From the NCBI GenBank assembly GCA_029747585.1, contig JAPEVF010000539.1, positions 1 to 31,387 of the forward strand: 31,387 nucleotides of DNA. Reading direction: 5' to 3'. Below are positions 9,176-19,735 of this stretch, one piece after another (positions within the stretch are counted from its first letter, which is position 1; each line of letters starts with the position of its first letter). The notes under the pieces are model-generated. The model was not told the origin of the DNA. It did no database searches and saw only the letters and a program-made list of their open reading frames with translations. Made by a program: the position numbers and the translations under genes. This stretch comes from Pleurotus djamor (taxonomy: Eukaryota; Basidiomycota; Agaricomycetes; Agaricales; Pleurotaceae).

Positions 9176-10032
9176 GAGTATGTGTATGTGTACCCATCCC
9201 CGATCTTCAGAGAGTGCGGAAGCGGAATGCAGAGGTCTAGTCGTGAGCCAAAATCATCAGGGACTTGCCCTGCGTTAGCGTTTCTGCGTTTCGATCGATC
9301 GGCTAACGAGGACAATGGCGAAGGTAGAAATTGCGTAAGTGTCAGGGAGGAAAAAAGTCAACCGATTACATACCCGGTACCTGGTCTAGTCGCTGTGACA
9401 CACAGCGCCGAACAGGTCCTCGTCGCTGGCGGCAACGATGACGGCGAGTAGAGGGATGTAGAAAGGAACTAGAAATGTGGTTAGGAATTTGTATAGCCGT
9501 CGAAAGGATGTGTGTTACTCACATGGACACGAAGTAGTGACAGTTATCAGTGACCTGACCCGAAGTCAATAATTCAGATGTCATGCGCAAGAATGAGCAA
9601 AAAGTGTTCAACACTTACCAAAGTTTCAATAGAGCTAGAAACGAAATTTGTTCACGGGATACAAATCCAAATTGACCTTGTACTGACCATAGTGATCAGG
9701 ACAGCCGAGTGAGTCCAAGTGACGAATGCGAAATCTGCAAAGTAAGGTCAGAAAAGTAATGGATAAATTGAACCACAAGAAGCTCTGACCGTTAGAAAGG
9801 AAAGAATTAGTCGTGATGACTGTAAATAGAGGGCATTAGAGCGAATTCAAAGTTACTAATCCGAAAGGTTGACTTGCCTTTGATAAACTGTAGTGATCGA
9901 GCCGTAAAGTCGATAAATCGCGTTTCCTACGTTCAAAGTAAAGAAGGAAAGATGATGGTCAGAAGCGAGATTAGGAATTGAGCTGAACGCAAAGACTTAC
10001 AACTGGGGCAAGTAAGACGACGCAGGATTCAT
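8835..10032 (-). other. Possible 5' exons of the minus-strand gene
   Basis: An ATG at 10032, downstream of a TATA box and a CT-rich leader, opens MNPASSYLPQ and has a GTAAGT donor after 32 nt. Below it lie many intron-like and short exon-like segments. They include a chain reading RIRHLDSLGCPDHY, ALLKLWSLITV and PFYIPLLAVIVAA, across introns at about 9675-9634 and 9524-9470. Around 9090-9020 is a block (NDLEY, CLHL-type) that repeats the 8770-8710 exon. One continuous phase could not be drawn from 10032 to 8834, and a GC-AG intron near 9867 is only tentative. It may be a separate small gene or decayed sequence. Confidence 0.28.
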
Positions 10033-10191
10033 GATAGCTGGGTAAAGCAAGGTCAGAGATGGCGAGGTGGAGTGGTGGATGAGTGGCGAGAAGCGAGAAG
10101 TAAGACGAGAGAGAGAGGATGAGAGTAGAGGAGAGGAGGAGTAGAGGAGTAGAGGAGATGAGATGGGGACTCTAAGGCGAAACCAGGCTAC

Positions 10192-10199
10192 TATTTATA
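10192..10199 (-). promoter_or_regulatory. TATA box with pyrimidine-rich leader
   Basis: The minus strand reads CTATAAATAG here, followed by about 90 bases that are almost wholly C and T (10160-10080) and then an ATG at 10032. A TATA box followed by a CT-rich leader is a classic arrangement for strongly expressed filamentous-fungal genes. It is the best evidence that a transcription unit starts here and runs leftwards. Confidence 0.6.
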
Positions 10200-11045
10200 G
10201 GGAGACGGAGAGGTAGGTAGATTCGTGCGTTTCCGAATGGATGGCGTTCCAGAGTCTGAAAAAATAATTGCAGAATGATGCCATATCGGCTAAGACTTAA
10301 GCGAAGGGTCCTAGCGCCCAGGGTCCCACACGCTAGTGGGCCAAGTCGCCGCTAGAAACGAGCGAAGGCGAAGAAGAGTACGACGAGGAGAGGGACAGCT
10401 TATTGAGGTCCCCGTTATCCCTGTCCGTTCTTGCTGGCAATCGCTCACTGGTCCACGTCTCTGGTATACTACGGGCGCCTATTTATGCAGCCGGTGCATG
10501 AGTATGGCGATGAGGAGGGTAGAAAAGACGAAGAACGAGGAGGAGAAGGAGGGATAGGAGCAGGAAAGGGGAAGCCAGACTCGGACAAAAGTTCTTCGTG
10601 CGACTGAAATTTCCTGACTGACACTCTCAGTTTGAGCCATACTCATCCACATACATCTATAACATATTTCTGGAGTGCAAGAACTGGGTGTAATTGACGA
10701 TGCGGAGGTGGACTTGAGTATTCGGTGAACCCTGGTTCCCGAGCCCCTGAAGGACTTGGCGCCGCTTTCCACTTTAGCGATCGGACTCTGAACCCGTTCT
10801 CTTCCTCCACACCACCACCGTCGTTTCGCCGCCGATGCCTTCCCTGTCCACCGCTCACCCATTCTAGTGTCTATTTAATCTCATGCTGGACCATTTACGC
10901 TCTCTCCTTTCTCGGNAGCCATTTTTTCTCTCTTTTTCTGAAGCCGATGAACTCGACGTTTTCGTCGTTTCTTTCGGCCTATCCAACCACATCCCATTCC
11001 CATTCTCCTCTGCTCTCCTTCTTTCGACGTTTCATCATCACTCAA
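10200..11045. other. Stretch between divergent units, no gene called
   Basis: It begins GA-rich and then becomes pyrimidine-rich on the plus strand. A TATTTAAT motif at about 10873, followed by CT-rich sequence, could be a promoter for the plus-strand unit starting at 11046. There is an N at 10916. ORFs on both strands here have low-complexity composition and were not called. Confidence 0.4.
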
Positions 11046-11459
11046 ATGTCTCGAAACAACTCTCTGGGGTCGCCGGCTCGATACGGACGCGTTTTCGTAT
11101 CCTTTCCTCGAATTTCGGCGACTGCGCGTTTGGAAGGTCTGCGCACTGGTAAGCACGTTCATTCTAGAGCTTAGACCAGCGCTGATCAACGATATATATA
11201 CAGAAATTTTCCATTTTAATGGTACCCTCGCTTCTCCTTCTCCCGACTCTCGGAACGACACACAAGGACTGGATTTCCACGAGACAGAACAAACTGAACC
11301 CCCCGAATCATCCCTCTCATTACACGAACTCGGCGCATCGCAACGGTAAGTATTACAGTTGCTACAACTCTTTCCGTTGCTGATGGACGATGTATGTATA
11401 GAATTTCCCCATTTTATCGGTCCCTCCTGCGCTTCAAGCCCTCGAAATTGAGTTTCTGA
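11046..11459 (+). CDS. Small hypothetical protein at head of an exon array
   Basis: Three exons, 11046-11148, 11204-11345 and 11402-11459, splice in phase to 100 residues. Introns are 55 and 56 bp, with GTAAGC and GTAAGT donors and acceptors TATATACAG and GTATGTATAG. The protein starts MSRNNSLGSPARYGR, passes EIFHFNGTLASPSPD and ends KPSKLSF. It is serine and proline rich, with no recognised domain. Exon 2 begins with the peptide EIFHFNG; close variants of this exon recur downstream (see the repeat entry). Exon 3 read one base out of phase would also give an HFIG peptide, so the true splice phase is uncertain. Confidence 0.33.
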
Positions 11460-12020
11460 TAGGTGAACTGGTATGTTACTCGTTTCTTCTCCTTCGGTGA
11501 TGCTGGCTAACGATGACTATATAGAAATGCGTCATTTTATCGGTCCCACGAAGCTCCCCGTCCCCCACATCCTCGTTTCTTCAAAATAACACAACCCTCT
11601 CGTCGGACAGCTTGTTTTATGGCGGAATAACGATTTGTGGATGACTCGAGGGAGTTTTAGGTGCGTCTCATTGNTTTTTTCGCTCCTGAGGGTCTCAAAA
11701 CCAATATATACACAGAAATTCGCCATTTTATAGGTACCACGGCCTCGTCCCATCGATTCGACGCCCCCCACATCCTCTCCGCCTTTCACGATCACGTTAC
11801 GACGATGTCTGTACGAATCGACGCCATTTTGTCCCTACCCGACCCTCCCGACCCTCGCAACCTCCGATACTTGTTTCCCCACCCTCAACGAGCGATATAT
11901 CGACGAATCGACGCCTCTCCCCACCCTCCCAACCTTGTTCCGGCTCGACACGCAGAACTCTTCCCTGGTGGTCCGAAAATAATGATGACTACATGAATCG
12001 AGCCCATTTTATCACCCTCC
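11204..12020 (+). repeat. Tandem array of short exon modules (HFIG repeat)
   Basis: The word CATTTTA(T/A) recurs at 11212, 11410, 11533, 11724, 11825 (as CATTTTGT) and 12005, usually followed by GGTCCC or GGTACC. In the first four cases it is preceded by an acceptor-like TATATAG or TATATACAG a few bases upstream. Reading from each acceptor gives EIFHFNG, EFPHFIG, EMRHFIG and EIRHFIG. Donor-like GTAAGT, GTATGT and GTGCGT sites lie between modules. Spacings are about 198, 123, 191, 101 and 180 bp. Confidence 0.6.
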
Positions 12021-12978
12021 AGCTCTCCCGACTCGGCGCACGAGCCTCTCGAAGGGTGTATCGATGAAGCGACACCGTTTCGTCATGGTCGAGGTGCGTA
12101 TTTCATTTTGGTTTGTTACTGACATTGTGTCTACAGGATTTTTCCCCTTCCTGTCTCGAAACCGGCACCCGAGCCCCTTCCCTTCCCTGTCCTCACCAGT
12201 CTCGCCGCACGATTGAAGGTCCAGAGTCTTTGCCTGCTCACGAATGACTCGGTTAATGGGAGGGTGTCAAATAGCTCACAGAGCCAACATGTTTGTCGAG
12301 TCTTGTGTTTCCACGCACGAGTCTGAGGGAAATTTTGGATGGGCTGCGCAGGGACTTGGATATGAGGTTGTGGTTCTTAGGGAGTCCTTTAGGCTGTACG
12401 AGACTGTAATTCTAGTTTGTAGCCACTCGAATACAATCCAGTCAATTTTACAATTCACGGAGGAGTCTCGCAAACGAGTCTGAGGGTCTGCCGTAGAGTC
12501 TTGGAATTGTGACATTTACGTAGTAGTCAATAAAATTTATTTTCACGGAGATNAAAAAAGACCTTGCTGTTGAGAGTCGAGACGCGGACTAAGGACAATA
12601 CGGAGGCGAAGAAGCCGAGGGTAGAGGGTAGGTCTGTGCGCGAGGCTTGGTATCTGACGTGGCACAGTGTATATAAGGAGGGGGTCAGAGTCAATCTCAA
12701 GCATCCATTCCCCCTTCCTCGTCGTTATGCTGGTTGTACTCGCCGCCACCTTCCCTCCTTGTCTATTCTTCTCGTAGTGTAGTCTAGTCATCATGTATTA
12801 GATAGTGACACGGAGAGGCTGGCATGCTGCCGGTCTCTCCTTTAATTGAAAGGGGACAGGCGCTACGGACCTATCAAAAACCCTTGAATTTCGTTTTCAT
12901 AAAAACACAGCACAACTCACGCCAGTCCAATCCAAGAAGTAAATCCGTGGGAAGCATATTCAGGAGGCAACGACCAAA
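12021..12978. other. Stretch with GAGTC-rich tract and a TATA motif
   Basis: 12295-12510 has repeated CGAGTC and GAGTCT words (for example ACGAGTCTGAGG near 12318 and 12474). An N lies at 12553 beside an A run. A plus-strand TATATAAG at 12670 precedes a CT-rich leader and an ATG at 12727 that opens a 16-codon hydrophobic peptide, MLVVLAATFPPCLFFS, stopping at 12777. This resembles the start of a secreted protein cut short. No real gene is supported. Confidence 0.35.
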
Positions 12979-13213
12979 TTCCATCCCAATCCTCCATCAA
13001 GACGGCCATGCTAATCTCTCGTTTCCAGCTGCCCACTCTAACAAGTCGCTTTGCTGTCACAAGTAAGTTCTCGCTATACCCAGTACCCAACTCCTTCCAC
13101 ACCTCATGGAACACGGAAAACTCTGGATCGCTGGCGCCTTTGTCAACTCGAGGCCAATCTTTCCAAGTCATATGGTTGGACAAGGGAATGGTTCGGGTTA
13201 AAGTCAGAGTCAT
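12917..13213 (-). CDS. Small hypothetical ORF, copy 2 (intron donor deleted)
   Basis: Counterpart of the ORF at 2587-2255, with the same 43-residue start. The 21 bp absent here are exactly those that, in copy 1, contain the GTATGAG donor and the upstream part of the putative intron. Here the ORF reads straight through to 98 residues and ends with different sequence (HGFTSWIGLA), because the duplicated block ends. Function unknown, coding status doubtful. Confidence 0.2.
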   Translation of the reverse strand: MTLTLTRTIPLSNHMTWKDWPRVDKGASDPEFSVFHEVWKELGTGYSENLLVTAKRLVRVGSWKREISMAVLMEDWDGIWSLPPEYASHGFTSWIGLA

Positions 13214-13374
13214 GAGTCATGAGCACGACTTTCACTTATACGAAACCAACATTCTCAGAGATACCACAAATACTTCATTTTAATAATTCATACCGTACAG
13301 CAGCCGTATATATACATTAGCAGTCGACTAATAATCGTTAGAACACATAGAACAAGTTGGGTGTGGGCTTGGGG

Positions 13375-14441
13375 TCAGGTAAAAACATTAAGGATGGTCT
13401 CCCAAAGCCGCTTTCTAGACTGTTCACAGTATGTAACCAGCACCTTTTCGCAGTCCCCACAGATAGGCCATGGCGTCGCCTTCACCTGTGCCAACAGCGC
13501 CGTCCAATCTTCCATCGGCGTACACATGTAATTCGCATTCCGCTGCAACACCGGCATCGCCCTCTTCACCCACTCCATCACAAACCCGCTCCTACACGGC
13601 ACAGGAGGAATATCCAACGGTGGTTCCGCAAGTTTGGCGTGGAAGGAACGCAACTTGGTAATCCCCACGATGAATCGTTCCAATTCCGACGCGTTCAGCG
13701 GTGCGAGGTGATACCCCGCGGCGTCCCCTCCGAACTGCCATGTCCGCGTGCTGAGGTCGTAGAAGAGGGGGGCAAGGAGGTCGGGGGGGCGTGTAGTTGC
13801 AGTCTCGGAGGAGTGCGATGACACTTGCTGGGTGAACAATGACGTCCTCCGCCCCCAGACCTACGCGGGCCATGTAACGAGCGGAGAAGGAGGCGATTTT
13901 CGCGAGTTGTTGTTCGTATGATGAGGGCCACTCTTGATGGAGTCGTTCCAGGAGGAGTTTTCGAACGCGGTCGACGCGGTATTTGGTGGTAACGCGTAGG
14001 AAACCAGCGAACGAAGGGAAAGTTTCGACGTTCAGTTCGTCGGGGATGTTTATGTGACTAGTATACATTTCTTGTTAGTAAAAGGGGACGATGAAGAAGG
14101 AAGCAAACTCACAAGCCATCATAAAGGGTTCTCAGCAACCCGACCATATCATCCATATCATCCTCGACCTCAACAAGGAAACAATCCCTAAACTTCACCG
14201 GGAACGGCGCAGAAGCAGCTCTATCCAAGATATTCTCGAAGACTGGCGAATGCTTCGACAATAACGACCTATGGACGCGAAATATCGTTGTACAAGCTCT
14301 GCATTTCAAAATGACATTTCCGTCGTCAAAGTATAACTCTGGATGGTTCGTGTAGTTGCGACTTTCGAGTTCACGAGCAGCTTCTCTTTCATATTCAACG
14401 CGAGGTCGTTTGCGGTCGACTTGCTCATCGGGGATGTTCAT
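13375..14441 (-). pseudogene. BTB/POZ domain protein, copy 2 (frameshifted)
   Basis: Exons 14441-14113 and 14057-13375 correspond to those of the gene at 3814-2749, with identical intron signals. The run of G at 13783-13789 has seven bases where the other copy has six. This shifts the frame after about residue 201 (just past CNYTPP), and translation would then stop at 13592, giving about 264 residues. Downstream of the shift the original frame stays open to the normal end, so the lesion is single and recent, or is a homopolymer sequencing error. The BTB domain itself is untouched. Confidence 0.82.
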
Positions 14442-14666
14442 GTTATGGTTGAAAAGAAAGGACGAAAGAAAGTACAAAGGGAAACGCCAACTGTTCTACG
14501 CCTGCCCTAAACAATCTCCTATCAACAGCCCCTGAAGATCTTTCAACATCGAATCCTGGACGAGCAAAACATCAGCCATCCCTTTTTACGGATTAAAGTG
14601 ATCAAAAGAAACGCAGAAGTAACTCACCGATTTCTTCCTTCTCCTGCACGTTCAACGTGCAATCCT

Positions 14667-15096
14667 TCAAGACTTATCGGCAATGGGGAAGTCCTTCCCT
14701 GTCATCTTCTTATACTGATCGCGTATCGCATCGGAGATAGCTTCATCCTTCGCCTGCTCAACCGCAGATTCGTTACTCTGATCTCCCTGTTTGAAGACGT
14801 GTTCTTGAACGTAATCCACAGCTGATAGTGCGGTTTAGCTTAAGAGACTGAACACCAGATGTTTGCTATCTAGCCACCTTTATCGAGTCCATCTACACCA
14901 ACGACGCGTTTTCGATTAGTCCAGCAGCATCCTAGGATGAACCATTGACCCAGGACGTACCTTCTTTGTTCTCACCCTTCTTCCCTCCTCCCATAACGTT
15001 GTTCAACAGACCCATAACGTTGACTCCATCGCCATCCTCCTTCTTCTGGCCGTCGGAACTGCCGCTGTTCTCAGTGAATTTCTTGATAAAATCCAT
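14667..15096 (-). CDS. Small conserved fungal hydrophilic protein, copy 2
   Basis: Exons 15096-14961, 14892-14878 (15-nt microexon) and 14821-14667 give a 101-residue product matching that of the gene at 4469-4040. A coding difference seen near the start is synonymous (ACT for ACA, threonine 8). The sequence immediately upstream of the ATG differs (TCCATGGATAATTAAC against TCCATAGGTAATGAAC). With both copies intact and only silent change noted, both may be functional. Confidence 0.85.
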
Positions 15097-15920
15097 GGAT
15101 AATTAACGTGAATTTGAACGATGGGAAGGTGTGGGCGATAGCGATAAGGGTTCAAGAGATGAAGAGTTGGAAAAGCTGTTGAGGTGGCGGTGGTGGTGGC
15201 GGGGAGCCGAACTAGACATGTCCAGGGGGTGATAGGGGTGACGAGGTGGTAAGCTTGAAGTCAGGAACTTGCGCCTCACAGTTCAGTAGCCTTGTGGTTG
15301 ATATGTTGACTATGGATCAAAAGTCAATGCCAACTCTCTGCTTTGAAGGTAGGGAAACCCTCGTCGCCAATTTTTTCTTTGAATCTAGTAAGTAAGGAGG
15401 GTTTCTTAGGAGCTATTTAGGAGCTGAAGAGGTTCTACTCGCATCGTTTTTCTGTTCGAGTTCTCGCGTCTCACTGAGCATGGGCGGTGTCTACAGTGCG
15501 ATTAGACCTCGAAATGAGCTGGTATATCTTAATGCGACGGGCCGTGATAGAATCCAAGAATAAACACCAGTGTCAACGAAGCAAGGAAGATAACACTTCC
15601 CCCACTCCCTTCCTTTTCACCTACGTCCACCCGTGAGTATACACTTATCTGTGTACTTCCATGCTTGCCTTGGTCTTCGGATTCGTCCAATCATCCATTC
15701 ATATACTTACAGAAAAATTCCCTCGAGCCATTCTCAGCTTGTTATCGAGACAGTCACATCTCAGTGCGTTACACACTAGTCAAGGTATCAGGGTACCATC
15801 CAACAAGCGTCACTACCACGACATCAACGGCACCCATTTATACAAACGTCAATCAAGTCTACTCTACCACTCTACCTCACCGAAAATGGAAAATTGTGTG
15901 AGGAGCAAGGGCAAGTGCAA

Positions 15921-16011
15921 GCATCAATGGGGTAGTGGTAACCTGGGTCGTTGCCATCTGTATGTAGATCGTTGCTTCGACCCGCCGCGAGTTCGATTCT
16001 CGCTTGATGCA
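15921..16011 (+). tRNA. tRNA-Gly(GCC) with intron
   Basis: It folds as a cloverleaf: acceptor GCATCAA/TTGATGC, D stem GGGT/ACCT, anticodon stem GGTCG/CGACC, T stem GCGAG/CTCGC with loop TTCGATT, and discriminator A. The anticodon loop is TTGCCA, then a 20-nt intron (15957-15976), then T, giving anticodon GCC at 15953-15955. The intron lies after nucleotide 37, the canonical place for eukaryotic nuclear tRNA introns. The mature length of 71 nt is usual for tRNA-Gly. A run of six T at 16042-16047 is the likely RNA polymerase III terminator. Confidence 0.96.
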
Positions 16012-16041
16012 CGAGCTGTAGTCCTTTGATCCCTTGTTTCA

Positions 16042-16047
16042 TTTTTT
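16042..16047 (+). terminator. Pol III T-run terminator of tRNA-Gly
   Basis: Six consecutive T lie 30 bp downstream of the tRNA 3' end. No longer T run is closer. Pol III terminates at runs of about five or more T in fungi. Confidence 0.6.
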
Positions 16048-16720
16048 GTGGAATGATATCTTGCAAGTTACTTCGGCATCTAATTTCCAACACCCAATAC
16101 CCAAAAATTTCAGTATTCAAAGAAACCATCTACGTACGTTGCTCATGTCCGTGAATATTATAATTTAAGGAATTACCCATTACCGAATCCAATGCAGGTG
16201 AGGGATGGTACAAAACGAGTGTGAGTGAGCGAGTGGAAATAAGTTAGATGGGTAGGTAGGTAGGGTCAAATATGATATATACGTGCAGATGTCCGATACT
16301 AGAACTTGGAAGGATATGCAAGAAATGACCACGGAGGAGAGGGGGACGTGATAGTTAAATCCAGGGTGATGAGAGGATGGGGGAGGGGGGTGGATGGGGT
16401 ATTAGCCATGGCTATTGGTATCGGTATTCGGTAGGTATCCAGGGAGACGAACAGAAACAAAAACGAGTTCGAGTTCGAGTTGATCTACACTGCGAGGGCC
16501 TAGGGAGTTTCCTGGTTTCAGTGGACAAGACAAGACCACCCTTCGAGACCACCTTTCGAGAAAGAAAGGAAAGCATCTGAGGGAGGATTTCGCGTTTGTC
16601 AGGCATTCGGTTCACCCCCAAAAACACCNAAAAACGACGTACTTGCATCAAAGGGTTCTTTGCCCAGTCCACCAAAACAGAAAGAGAAGCCCGAACTATT
16701 CACAGTGTGCCACCCACGGG
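16048..16720. other. Intergenic, short simple repeats
   Basis: Holds a GTAGG-type repeat at 16250-16265 and a GAGTTC triplet-pair repeat at 16468-16481. An N lies at 16629 before an A run. No gene recognised; it lies downstream of the minus-strand Kre6/Skn1-like gene and may hold its 3' UTR. Confidence 0.5.
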
Positions 16721-18113
16721 CTACCAATTTGAATCCGTCCTCCGAATCCATATCGAGCGTCGGGCTACAGCTGGTATCGATTCCTCATCCGCCAACGACG
16801 GCGGTGACAGCCCTGCATCCTGCTCCTCTTCCTCCGTTGGCGTCGACGTTGGCGTTGATGATGACGTCGATGTTGACGTTGCCGGTGGTATCTGCTCCTC
16901 CTCCGGTGCTGGCAATGGCAAAAGTGATGGCGTTGACGAAGGCGTCTCCTCCTCCTCCTTCGGCGGCGTCGAAAACCCTGGATTAACCTCCCCCACATCC
17001 GACGCCTGCCCCGTCGCATTAATCCTCGTATTCGCCGCAATAGCGGCATGCGCATCACTCGAATTAAACACCTGCACCGCCGGAAACACGATGAACAACG
17101 CCAAAATCGCGCTAATCAACACTAACAACATCCCAATATTCCCTACACCTCTCCACCCGAATCCTCCCACCCCGCGGTTCGTATCAGCATGAGGGTCGTG
17201 TAAACGATCCATCTCGTCGTCCCCTGGGGCTTTACCATCTTCGTTTGGATCGTAGGCGTATGCGATGATACCGCGCTCGGTGTTGGTTGTCATGCCCATG
17301 GGGTATTTTGAGTCGCTAGAGAGGGACATGACGGAATCGGCGGTGGAGATGACGGAGCCGCGATTACTCGCTGCTGCACTGAGACTTCCGGGGAAAACGG
17401 GTGGTGAGAGGGGGGAATGGGGGTCATCGAGGAGGAGAGGATCAGCGAGGCGGTAGAGGATCATTGAGCCTCGTTGCTGTTGTTGCTGGGCGTTGAGCAT
17501 GGAACCAAGGAGGGGAGAGGCAGGGGGGAAGTAGGCGGAGAGGGCGCGTGAGTCTTCAGATGCGATGCGTGTGACGCGGATGCTGCTTGTGCTGCGATTA
17601 CTTGGGAGGAGNGGCCGGNNGCGAAGGGAAGAGGCGTCGAGGGTGAGGAGGGGTGTGCCGGGGAGGAGTCCTGGATGTAAAGGAGACGAAGGGAANGCTG
17701 GCGCTGGACAAGGANTCGCCGTNGGATTNGGAAGGCCCCGGGTCGCCTGGNCGACTCTGAGGAAGAAGAATTGCTCTCCGAGTGGACTGGCTTCTTTGTC
17801 GGCGGGGAAGGAGACGCATCGAGACTGGCATTGACTGGCCATAGCCTGCGCCGACCTCGCTCAGGCTGACTGGGATCAAGGGCGCGTCGCTTGCGTATGT
17901 CTGCCTTGAAGTCACAGTCGATGCATGGAGGAGAGTGGACGGTGGCGAGGCTGGGGCTGGCAACATCCTGTCTGTCTCGTGTGGGACGTGTGGAATGGAC
18001 GAGCCTAATCCTAAGCCTGAGCCGGAAGCGCGCGACGACGAAGAAGCGGGATAATCGAGGTAAGGATCAAAGTCTTCGTCGTAAGTCCTCCATGCCCGAG
18101 GCGACGAGGCCAT
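16721..18113 (-). pseudogene. Kre6/Skn1-like beta-glucan synthesis protein, N-terminal and TM part only
   Basis: The start MASSPRAWRTYDEDF at 18113 leads into a serine and proline-rich cytosolic tail. The later part, in another frame, carries ASEDSRALSAYFPPAS and RGIIAYAYDPNEDGKAPGDD, followed by a single membrane helix at about 17167-17086 (NIGMLLVLISAILALFIVF). This order (Ser-rich tail, AYDP-xx-APGDDE motif, type II transmembrane helix) is typical of fungal Kre6/Skn1 proteins, which sit in the Golgi or ER and support beta-1,6-glucan synthesis. Family members then have a lumenal GH16-type domain of several hundred residues. Here only a Pro/Glu/Thr-rich tail of about 80 residues follows before a stop at 16721, so the catalytic domain is missing. 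Eight N between 17612 and 17751 coincide with the frame change and make sequencing error there likely. The family call is from memory of its motifs. Confidence 0.6.
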
Positions 18114-19735
18114 GATATTCTAGAGTAGCACGCGTGTGATGATGGGGAAAAAAGATGGGTATAAAAAGATGAGACGGGCTGCACTCGCCGGAAAGGTATC
18201 AAAGGTCTGCCAAGCCAAAACACGATTGCCAAGCGCACGCTGTCGGTTGCGGACGCTTCTCCCCTATTTGGGCGTTCTACGCGTTGCTTGCCGTCCAAGA
18301 CGAGATACGAAGGCACTGCGACGAATATCCAATGGAAACCTGTGTTCGCCCAGGTAAACTCGTCTCTCTGGCTCAAACTCGCGTGAGTCTTGATGACCGT
18401 TTTTGCGTGTGTCGAAGTCGAGAACTTCTCAGGGTCAGGTACCATGAAAGTAACCTCGTCATCATCCATTTATCATCCATGGCCGGCCCATAGTGAAATA
18501 TGAGGAATCTGTCGGTGTCGCAGTATCACTGCGCTGTCATCGAGCGGCGATGGTTTCTGTCAAAGCCACAAGATAAAAGAAGTTGTAATTGGGAAGGTGG
18601 GTAAAACAAAGATCCGACCTTATCGGTTGATGCAGAGCAGTGCTCGAGTATAACAAGCGTCTATGTCCCCACCCATCACCCCATCAACGACGAAGTTAAC
18701 CCGGACGGCCTACTTATCAGCGCGTAGTCGTGGGTCATGGAAAGTACGGTCCACGCATCCGGACATGCTGTGTGCGAACTGAAGAATCAAGTTTACACAC
18801 GACTCAGAAACAAGAGACGAACTCACGGATGATGGATGAGATCTAGAACTCCAGAGTCTACCTCCAGATAGGCACGGCACAGGAGAACGATATAGGGTCG
18901 TCTAGCAGCGATGGCTTCATGCTCCTTGCAAGCCGCCAGAGTAGATGTATGCGCGCTCTGACTGTATTTTAGTACATCATCAATCCTAGGTGATAAGGCC
19001 TAAGGGCCCAGGTACCTAAGACTGTTGCTACTTGAGCTTGAACGGCGAATTGAACGCTGAACGTGAATACGCGTTCCACGGGGTAGAGAAGCGAATAGAA
19101 TTGGAAGAGCAAAGGAGTCGTACTTTAGGCGCGGACGGTATTGAGGGGACTTGGGAGGGGGTGATGGTGGGGGGAGGGAAGGAAGAGTTGAAGGACAGTG
19201 AGTTCAATGGGGGACTCGTATATATAGGGTTGAGATACTCCTGGTCCGTGCGCAGCGAAAGAAGACCTTGATGGACATTGGACGTGTCACAGTCGGTCGC
19301 GCGTACGATCCACAGTCCGAGCGTGAAGCCGCGACGATTCAGGAGCTCAGGGGGAGGGTAAAAGGAGTAAAGAGGAGCCGCACTTGAGCGCTTAAGTCAG
19401 CGCTCTAACGCTTTCGTCTCGTTCGCATTCCACGCGTTGAGCGGCTCAACGACGACCACCATGTTCGATCAGCCCGCAAACCGCATCCCATTCGCCCCCC
19501 CCCAAGGCAACGAATATTGAGAAGATGCAAGTCCTTTTACCTCTCTTTCTCAGCATCGCTTGCACTCACGCCTACATGCCAGGACTAGCTTCCCAACTAA
19601 TCGGAGCATCCGTTTCGAGTATCTGCCAATTTGGAACCTCACGGAAACCATGAGGCCTTGAATTCTCAAACTGGCCCAAAGCAGTGATCTCGATCAACGT
19701 TTAACCGTTTGCTTGAAACTATCCTCGCAGAATCC
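18114..19735. other. Intergenic region with a TATA motif
   Basis: A minus-strand ORF from 18469, starting MDDDEVTFMVPDPEKF, lies upstream of the Kre6-like gene but in a different frame; it could be a leader exon or chance. TATATATA at 19219-19226 (+) precedes an ATG at 19271 that opens a 38-codon basic peptide ending at 19387. A C run occurs near 19498. No supported gene. Confidence 0.4.

Larger units (their letters stand above)
12979..15992. repeat. Right copy of 3 kb segmental duplication
   Basis: Direct repeat of 2318-5360. This copy continues unbroken into the complete tRNA-Gly at its right end, which makes it the likely source copy. Relative to the left copy it lacks 21 bp near 13084 and has one extra G at 13783-13789. 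Confidence 0.97.

Noticed and set aside
5361..12978. A transposable element between the duplicated copies
   Set aside because: I looked for transposase, reverse transcriptase or helicase motifs, terminal inverted repeats and LTRs and saw none. The two 3 kb copies are not LTR-like because they hold complete genes and a tRNA.
13470..13661. Plus-strand ORFs across the BTB genes in both copies
   Set aside because: They are frame shadows of the minus-strand BTB coding sequence.
16765..17058. Arg-rich ORF in the Kre6-like gene region
   Set aside because: A frame shadow of the Glu/Thr/Pro-rich tail, with extreme composition.
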